From: Massilia sp. PDC64
GTDB lineage: Bacteria; Pseudomonadota; Gammaproteobacteria; Burkholderiales; Burkholderiaceae_D
NCBI RefSeq assembly: GCF_900101265.1
Contig: NZ_FMZS01000018.1
Coordinates: 60,631-124,630 of the forward strand
Direction of reading: 5' to 3'
DNA: 64,000 bases
This document shows positions 59,226 to 64,000 of this stretch, piece by piece. The notes beneath the pieces were generated by a model. It ran no database searches. It was not told where the DNA came from and was given only the letters and a program-made list of their open reading frames with translations. Within the stretch, counting starts at the first letter, position 1. Each line of letters starts with the position of its first letter. Both the position numbers and the translations under genes were made by a program.

Positions 59226-60100
59226 AGCCCTTGTCATCCATTCGCCCATTCGTGGGCCTGGCGTTCTGCGCCTTGATCCAGTGCGCGCCGTCGCAAGCCG
59301 CCACCTGCGACATGCCGGATCGCTTGCGCTTTTCGACGATCCCGCGCGGCGACATCAGGCGGGACATCGCGGAACTCCAGCCGCTGCTCGACAAACTCCA
59401 GGCCGCACTCGGCATCCCGGTCGAGGTCTACATGCCGCCCTCCTACGGGGCAGTCGTGGAAGCCCTGCGCTCCGGCACCGTGCAACTGGCGCGCCTCGGG
59501 CCGGCCTCCTATGTATCGGCCAGACGTGCCGATCCGCAGCTGACGCCCTTCGCCAGCCATACGAACCGCGCGACGGCCTTCCAGAGTGCCGGGGCCTTTT
59601 ACCTGTCTCTCCTCATCGTCAGGGCGGACAGCGGGATCGCGGACATCGCTGCGCTGCGCGGCAAGCGCCTGGCGCTCGTCGATCCCGAGAGCACGTCGGG
59701 CGCCCTCGTCCCCCGCCGCATTTTCGCCAGGCAGGTCGGCACGGGCCTGGAATCGTATTTTGCCCAGGTCGGCTACTCGGGCAGCCATCTGCAGTCCCTG
59801 CACAGGCTGCTCGCAGGCCAGGTGGACGCCGCGTTCGTGGGCAGCCAGAACCTGGCGTGGGCGATATCGGACGACCCCGAGGCAAGCCGGCGGATCCGGG
59901 TGCTCTGGCGATCCGACGCCATCCCGACGGATCCTTTCGTATTCAGGGGCCAGCTCTGCGGACCGGTGAAAGAGAAGATCCGGAGCGTCTTCCTCGGCCA
60001 TGCCGGCGCACAGGCTGCCGCGGCCCCGGGGCGGCTCGACGTCGTGCGTTTCGTCCCGGTGTCGGACAAGGACTATGAGACGGTGCGCGACATGTACTGA
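59222..60100 (+). CDS. PhnD-like periplasmic substrate-binding protein
   Basis: A 292-residue exported protein with a signal peptide (cleavage near PSQA-ATC). The fold pattern is that of PhnD/transferrin-like binding proteins: LQPLLDKLQAALGIPVEVY, then VVEALRSGTVQLARLGPASY, GKRLALVDPESTSGALVPR near 145, and a dimer-type C-terminal half with GQVDAAFVGSQN. The start overlaps the GGDEF-EAL stop (ATGA). No ABC transporter permease or ATPase gene is nearby, so it more likely senses a ligand for the adjacent c-di-GMP protein than imports it. Ligand unknown; phosphonate or phosphate-like compounds are only family-level guesses. Confidence 0.8.
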   Translation: MKPLSSIRPFVGLAFCALIQCAPSQAATCDMPDRLRFSTIPRGDIRRDIAELQPLLDKLQAALGIPVEVYMPPSYGAVVEALRSGTVQLARLGPASYVSARRADPQLTPFASHTNRATAFQSAGAFYLSLLIVRADSGIADIAALRGKRLALVDPESTSGALVPRRIFARQVGTGLESYFAQVGYSGSHLQSLHRLLAGQVDAAFVGSQNLAWAISDDPEASRRIRVLWRSDAIPTDPFVFRGQLCGPVKEKIRSVFLGHAGAQAAAAPGRLDVVRFVPVSDKDYETVRDMY

Positions 60101-60102
60101 CC

Positions 60103-60133
60103 TTGCGTTGGGGCGCCGGCGATCGCTTACAAT
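60103..60133 (+). promoter_or_regulatory. Possible promoter for the TetR-like gene
   Basis: TTGCGT and TACAAT (60128-60133) are separated by 19 bp, longer than ideal. If used, transcription would start near 60140 and translation at the TTG at 60166. Confidence 0.3.
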
Positions 60134-60165
60134 CGGGCACATCGTTCCGCTCATCCAGACAGACA

Positions 60166-61386
60166 TTGACAGACCAAGCCAACCGCCACAGGCCCGTCAA
60201 GGCGTTGCAAGCCGCCGCCGTGGTCGATGCCGCCTGCCGGATCGTGGAACGCGACGGCCTTGCCGGGTTGACGTTGCGCCCGCTGGCCGACGAGCTGGGG
60301 GTTTCCGTATCGGTGCTCACCAACCGTTACGGTTCCAGGGACGGCGTCGTGTCCGCCGTATGCGCCGCGGCCCGGGAACGGGACGCGCTGCTGCTCGACG
60401 AATGGCGCGCGCTGCTGGCCCAGGTTGGCCTACCGACGCCTAGCCTGGCTGCGGAATTGAGCGAAGCGCTGCTGGACGACCTGGGAACGCGCGGCCGGCC
60501 ACTGTCGCTGCTGTTCCTCGAGCTGCTGCATGCGAGCGGTGGCGACGACACCTTGCGCGCGGCATTCCTGCCGTGGGCGAGGGAGCGCGGCGCATTGTGG
60601 GACTCGCTGGCGACGGACGTGTTGCCGCCCGCCCTGCGCGCCTGGTGGAACGGCTACATGCTCGCGGAACTTGCGTACGGCCTCGTGTTGAACCCGCTCC
60701 CCGCCTATCGGATGCTGCGCCGCCTGTGTCTGCGCCGGCTGTTCGCGGGCGGTACGGCGGCGGCACAACCCGAGGACGCGCGCCTGTTCGAACCGGTGGT
60801 GGAACGTCTGCGCGGCGGAGACGGCGGGCGCATCGCGACTTACCGCGCGGATGACGCCGTGGCTGCCCGCGTGGCGCGTGCCTGCGGGATCCGCCTCGCG
60901 GCGGAGGGCGTCGGCGCACTCACCCACCGCGCCGTCGCGCTGGACGTCGGCATCCCGCACACGACGCTGAGCTACCGGTTCCCGACGCAGCACGATCTCG
61001 TGCTGGCGGGCCTGGAACACATCGTCGCCCATGTGCTGGCCGCGGTCGACGCCGGCAGCCTAGCCGACACCGAACGCCTGCGCACGCAGGACGACGGACG
61101 CAAGCTCGACCTGGCACGCGCCAGCCTCGCCGTCGCGATCGCCGCCGTGCGCATGCCCGAACTCATCCCCCACACGGCCCACATGCGCAGCAGGCGCGGC
61201 AGCAACCTGGCCAAGGTCCTCCGCAAATACCTGCCCGACGCGACGGGCATCGATCCCTTGTGCGTCCAGGTGGTCTCCATGGGCCTGACAGGTTTGACCA
61301 ATGCCGAGCCTCCGGGCGAGGCCGCGGACCAGGCGGTGGCCGCGGCGTTCGCGGCCACCGCACGCTGGCTGGTCGAGACGCCCTAG
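60166..61386 (+). CDS. Tandem TetR-type transcriptional regulator
   Basis: A 406-residue protein from the TTG at 60166; a TTG at 60103 would add 21 residues that look non-coding and overlap the promoter. It contains two TetR-like DNA-binding modules in one chain. The first is about residues 12-70 (VDAACRIVERDGLAGLTLR, then LADELGVSVSVLTNRYGSR), followed by a helical ligand-type domain. The second begins near residue 230 (AVALDVGIPHTTLSYRFPTQ) with its own helical domain. Such fusions would let one chain act as a pseudo-dimer. Its stop codon overlaps the stop of the convergent lipoprotein gene. Targets and ligand are unknown. Confidence 0.75.
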   Translation: MTDQANRHRPVKALQAAAVVDAACRIVERDGLAGLTLRPLADELGVSVSVLTNRYGSRDGVVSAVCAAARERDALLLDEWRALLAQVGLPTPSLAAELSEALLDDLGTRGRPLSLLFLELLHASGGDDTLRAAFLPWARERGALWDSLATDVLPPALRAWWNGYMLAELAYGLVLNPLPAYRMLRRLCLRRLFAGGTAAAQPEDARLFEPVVERLRGGDGGRIATYRADDAVAARVARACGIRLAAEGVGALTHRAVALDVGIPHTTLSYRFPTQHDLVLAGLEHIVAHVLAAVDAGSLADTERLRTQDDGRKLDLARASLAVAIAAVRMPELIPHTAHMRSRRGSNLAKVLRKYLPDATGIDPLCVQVVSMGLTGLTNAEPPGEAADQAVAAAFAATARWLVETP

Positions 61387-62012
61387 TCCCGGTACGCCCA
61401 CAAGTCGACCACGGCCCTGCCGTCGTCGGCCAGGAGGCGGAAGGCGGCCGGCGCATAGTCGCGGTCCGCGACGGCGAAGCCGGTCGATTCGGCCGGGAGG
61501 TCGCCGCAACCGCTGGCCGACAACGTCAGCGTCAATGCCGATGAAAACGGCGCTGCGCCAAGCTTGCCGGACAGCCTGCAGCCGGTCGTGCCCGGCACGA
61601 TCTCGCCGGCACCGTTGACCGAGAACGCGGCGACGGCGCCTCCGGCGAGCCGGACCGAGTAATTGCCGACGATGGCCGCGACGGCGATCGTCTCCGGCAC
61701 GACCGCGTTGCTGCTCAACAGGTCGAGCGCCGTGCCGGCGGGCGACGCCCGCCAGGCGCCGCCGGCAGCGCGCCGATAGATCGCCGTCGCCCGCTCCTGC
61801 GCGTCGTTCAGCACGACGAGGCGGCTGCCGTCGGCGGCGGCGTAGTACTTGCCGGCCGTCGGATTGGCCGCGTCTCCCGCGCTGACGGCATACGTGCCCG
61901 CTGCCAGCTCGGTCACGCGCACCGGCGCCGCTTCATCGTCGTGGTGGTCGCTGCCACACGCGGCGAGCGAAAGCAGGATCGTGCCCGCCAACATCGGATG
62001 GATACGCTTCAT
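61383..62012 (-). CDS. Hypothetical lipoprotein
   Basis: A 209-residue protein from the ATG at 62012 (MKRIHPMLAGTILL), with a clear lipobox LAAC followed by a polar GSDHHDDE linker that could bind metal. The rest is beta-rich, with two further Cys (GCRLSG and GCGDLP) that may pair. It begins 7 nt after the SurE-like stop, so the two are probably co-transcribed, and it may hold or assist that enzyme at the envelope. No family recognised. Confidence 0.65.
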   Translation of the reverse strand: MKRIHPMLAGTILLSLAACGSDHHDDEAAPVRVTELAAGTYAVSAGDAANPTAGKYYAAADGSRLVVLNDAQERATAIYRRAAGGAWRASPAGTALDLLSSNAVVPETIAVAAIVGNYSVRLAGGAVAAFSVNGAGEIVPGTTGCRLSGKLGAAPFSSALTLTLSASGCGDLPAESTGFAVADRDYAPAAFRLLADDGRAVVDLWAYRD

Positions 62013-62019
62013 GGCCGGC

Positions 62020-62973
62020 TCACTGGGCAAACAGGTCGCGCAGGCGCAAACGCAGCCATTGCTGGCCCGCGGCGCGCTGGTCGAAGCCGACCTGCATCGC
62101 CGTCACGGCGACTTTTTTCTGGACCACGACCGCCTCGTCCTCGGCCTGCTCCGCGGTGGGCGTCGCGCCGCCGATCGTGTACGTCGCCCCCCACGGTTCC
62201 TTGCTGCTGAATTTCATGCCGTACAGGTCGAAGCTGCCGTGGCGGGAGAACGCCCACCCGACGTTCGCGGTCGGGGCGTTCGGGAAATTCACGTTCAGCG
62301 CGACACCGTTCGGGAGCAGCGGGCCGCTGCCCGCCCTGGCCTGCAGGGACTGCAGCAGCTTCGTCGTCAACTGCGCGACGACCTTCGAATTCGGATTGGC
62401 AAGGCCCGTGTTGTCGACCGTATCCGTGCCGGCCGACAGCGCGATGGCAGGCAGGTTCCGGCCCGCGGCGAACTGCGCATTGCCAACCGTACCCGATCCG
62501 TTGACGATGCGTCCCACGTTCTGGCCCTCGTTCGGTCCCGACAGCACCACGTCCGGCGCCTTGCCCCAGCGTGCCGGCGCGAGCACGTCGAGCCCGTACA
62601 TCGTGGCCATGACAGGCGTGCCGTGGACGTAGCTGAAGTCGCCGCCGGTATAGCCCGATTTCGTGAACGGCCCCACGGCCGGCGCGCCCAGCGCGGCAGC
62701 GCCGTTGTGGCACCCCTTTTCCGCCTCGATCTGGGTCTTGTCGTTGTCCGGCACGATGACACTCGTGCTGTACATCACCATCGCCGCACCACGGCCACTC
62801 TGGCCGGTGCACGGCACCGACACGATCACGTCGTGTCCGCGTGCCTTTAATTCGTCGTACAAGGCTTTCAGATTGCTGGTGAGGCCGTCGTCGTTGGTCA
62901 GCAGGATGTTGAGGGCGAAGGCCGGGCTGGCACACAAGGCCAGGCCTGCGGTCGCGATCATTCGATAGTCCAT
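62020..62973 (-). CDS. Exported SurE-like nucleotidase/phosphatase
   Basis: A 317-residue protein from the ATG at 62973, preceded by AGGGAA. It has a Sec signal peptide (MDYRMIATAGLALCASPAFA) ahead of the SurE fold. Family motifs are present: NILLTNDDG with the metal-binding Asp pair, SVPCTGQSGRG, and SGPNEGQNVG. Cytoplasmic SurE is a metal-dependent 5'-nucleotidase of about 250 residues; this one is longer and predicted periplasmic or secreted, so it may release phosphate from external nucleotides. The nearby pstS with a Pho box fits that idea, although no Pho box was seen for this gene. Confidence 0.85.
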   Translation of the reverse strand: MDYRMIATAGLALCASPAFALNILLTNDDGLTSNLKALYDELKARGHDVIVSVPCTGQSGRGAAMVMYSTSVIVPDNDKTQIEAEKGCHNGAAALGAPAVGPFTKSGYTGGDFSYVHGTPVMATMYGLDVLAPARWGKAPDVVLSGPNEGQNVGRIVNGSGTVGNAQFAAGRNLPAIALSAGTDTVDNTGLANPNSKVVAQLTTKLLQSLQARAGSGPLLPNGVALNVNFPNAPTANVGWAFSRHGSFDLYGMKFSSKEPWGATYTIGGATPTAEQAEDEAVVVQKKVAVTAMQVGFDQRAAGQQWLRLRLRDLFAQ

Positions 62974-63042
62974 GGTTTCCCTGTTCATGAGGTTACGGTC
63001 GAGGCCGCAATCGTAGGGAATTACCATGACAAGATAATGACG

Positions 63043-63061
63043 AAAAATACGTTTGTACGAA
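63043..63061. repeat. 19-bp direct repeat, copy 1
   Basis: AAAAATACGTTTGTACGAA. It matches the copy at 63096 at 17 of 19 bases. Each contains a GTAC core. It lies 70 bp upstream of the SurE-like start. Confidence 0.5.
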
Positions 63062-63095
63062 AAATTCGGCGAGTCTTAACAGCTCCTCCAATAAT

Positions 63096-63114
63096 AAAAA
63101 TACGGATGTACGAA
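63096..63114. repeat. 19-bp direct repeat, copy 2
   Basis: AAAAATACGGATGTACGAA. The spacing to copy 1 is 53 bp, about five helical turns, so proteins bound to both would sit on the same DNA face. Confidence 0.5.
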
Positions 63115-63271
63115 GTCCACCGGTCAACGCCATTGGCGAAGGAAAATTGACATGACTGCGCCGCGATAGCGAAGACGATGCATAATTGTCGTGAAGCGCG
63201 AACATGCCGCACGACGCGGAGAAGGCGCCTTCAAATGCGAAAAAGCTTGGCGCAGGATTGTCGGAAAAATC

Positions 63272-63504
63272 ATGACCGATTCCGAGACAAACAACGAGAG
63301 AGTGGAACGCTTTTACAGGCTGCTGGACCGCATCATGGCGCAGCTTGCGCTCGGCCACGATCCTCAGCTTCTACGGCGCCAGCTGGAGTCGCCGTCATGG
63401 TTTCGCCGCTCGCCGGGGCCGACCAGGCCGAAGCGCTGGCCCGCTTCGACGCGGCCGTCGCACTGATCGGTCAGCTCGACAAATCGCTTTCCAAACCCGT
63501 ATGA
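63272..63504 (+). pseudogene. Small gene, possibly frameshifted
   Basis: From the ATG at 63272 the first ~40 codons look protein-like (MTDSETNNERVERFYRLLDR, then LGHDPQLLRRQLE), but the frame then turns Arg/Pro/Ser-rich. A different frame is protein-like from about 63400 to the stop at 63504 (GADQAEALARFDAAVALIG). One frameshift near 63390 would join them into a helical protein of about 77 residues. It could instead be two overlapping frames or a sequencing error. No family recognised. Confidence 0.35.
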
Positions 63505-63677
63505 CGGCTACGGCTTCATCGCCGTGATCGATCGGATCGGTCATCGGCTCCACATACGCACCGAACACAGACGACCAGTGCAGGACATCCTCACCGGCCC
63601 GGCCGCAATACCTTCCCGGCAGGGCTAACGCTGCATTAATGTGTTGATGGCCAGATTCCGTATTGACAACAACAGTT

Positions 63678-63695
63678 ATGTCATGAACATGTTAT
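63678..63695 (+). promoter_or_regulatory. Pho box upstream of pstS
   Basis: ATGTCAT-GAAC-ATGTTAT matches the PhoB direct-repeat consensus CTGTCAT at six and five of seven positions with the standard 4-bp spacer. It lies 10 bp upstream of a TACAAT -10 box (63706-63711), the usual arrangement for PhoB-activated promoters. Confidence 0.75.
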
Positions 63696-63705
63696 TTATC
63701 GTGAT

Positions 63706-63711
63706 TACAAT
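63706..63711 (+). promoter_or_regulatory. -10 box of the pstS promoter
   Basis: TACAAT, five of six consensus bases, 10 bp after the Pho box, which takes the place of a -35 element. Transcription would start near 63718. Confidence 0.6.
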
Positions 63712-63746
63712 TCCCAGCTCGATTCATTATCCATTGAGTGACTGAT

Positions 63747-64000
63747 ATGCGCATGAAGCAACTGCTGGCAACCATCATCATCGGCACCACCGCCGCGTTC
63801 GCGAGCACCGCGACGCTGGCTGCCGACATCACCGGTGCTGGTTCGACCTTCGCCTACCCGATCTATTCGAAATGGGCGGAGATGTACAAGAAGACCAGCG
63901 GCAACGGCCTGAACTACCAATCGATCGGCTCGGGCGCCGGCATCAAGCAGATCAAGGCCAAGACCGTCGATTTCGGCGCATCGGACATGCCGCTGCCGGT
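63747..64000 (+). CDS. pstS: Phosphate ABC transporter binding protein PstS, 3' partial
   Basis: The first ~84 codons of PstS. A Sec signal peptide (about 26 residues, ending ATLAA-D) is followed by the family start DITGAGSTFAYPIYSKWAEM and the phosphate-contact regions IGSGAGIKQI and DFGASDMPLP. PstS delivers phosphate to the PstCAB importer, whose genes presumably follow outside the window. An in-frame ATG at 63753 could also be the start. The Pho box upstream indicates induction by phosphate starvation through PhoB-PhoR. Confidence 0.95.
   Translation, partial: MRMKQLLATIIIGTTAAFASTATLAADITGAGSTFAYPIYSKWAEMYKKTSGNGLNYQSIGSGAGIKQIKAKTVDFGASDMPLP

Larger units (their letters stand above)
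62974..63271. other. AT-rich intergenic region with paired direct repeats
   Basis: Divergent region between the SurE-like gene and a small downstream frame. It is clearly AT-richer than its surroundings and holds the direct repeats at 63043 and 63096. Confidence 0.5.

Noticed and set aside
63705..63920. Minus-strand frame over the pstS start
   Set aside because: It lies antisense to a clear pstS signal peptide and mature N-terminus behind a Pho box.

Overview
The window looks like a chromosomal segment of a high-GC betaproteobacterium, most likely a Massilia/Telluria-type member of the Oxalobacteraceae. This is inferred from GC-rich codon use, gene content and protein style; no rRNA or other marker gene is present to confirm it.

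Layout. (1) Bases 1-13665 hold the 3' part of a giant YD-repeat (Rhs-like) gene, open at the left edge, followed by a small putative immunity gene. (2) Bases 13666-16539 are a low-density patch with a relict coding end found twice, a possible small lipoprotein, a palindromic site, and a lipoprotein with three repeats of about 120 residues. (3) Bases 16540-38273, all on the minus strand, hold one tightly overlapping flagellar operon: flgF-G-A-H-I-B-C, fliE-F-G-H-I-J-K, flgD-E, fliM-N-O-P, a sigma-28-type factor, two TPR proteins around a small unknown protein, then fliQ-R and flhB-A. It encodes export gate, ATPase complex, rod, hook and L/P rings, but no filament, hook-filament junction, cap, stator or chemotaxis gene is in the window. 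Its FliG-like protein lacks the torque domain, and its FliM-like protein lacks the usual CheY-binding start. (4) Bases 38551-55579 hold a second, complete giant YD-repeat gene (5524 aa), transcribed divergently from the flagellar operon, again followed by an immunity-like gene and a strong terminator. (5) Bases 55686-61386 hold a gene-poor stretch, a truncated pyruvate-kinase-like 5' end abutting a 5'-truncated GGDEF-EAL gene, a PhnD-like periplasmic binding protein and a tandem TetR-type regulator. (6) Bases 61383-64000 hold a lipoprotein and an exported SurE-like phosphatase, a small possibly frameshifted gene, and the start of pstS behind a good Pho box.

The most unusual feature is the pair of giant proteins. 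Both have YD repeats, then an Ig-like linker, then about eight DUF4214-like modules joined by Ala-rich linkers, then more YD repeats, one LysM domain, a Gly/Ala-rich hydrophobic segment and a C-terminal module with an HNH-like DH-I/V-P motif. Each is followed by a paralogous immunity-like gene. They flank the stripped-down flagellar operon, and a 51-bp exact direct repeat inside both genes brackets about 41.8 kb. The second giant gene shares one 277-bp intergenic region with flgF. That region carries a sigma-70-like promoter for the operon overlapped by a 22-bp palindrome. Whether the flagellar-type machine and the giant proteins work together is a hypothesis only. No family assignment here was checked against a database.
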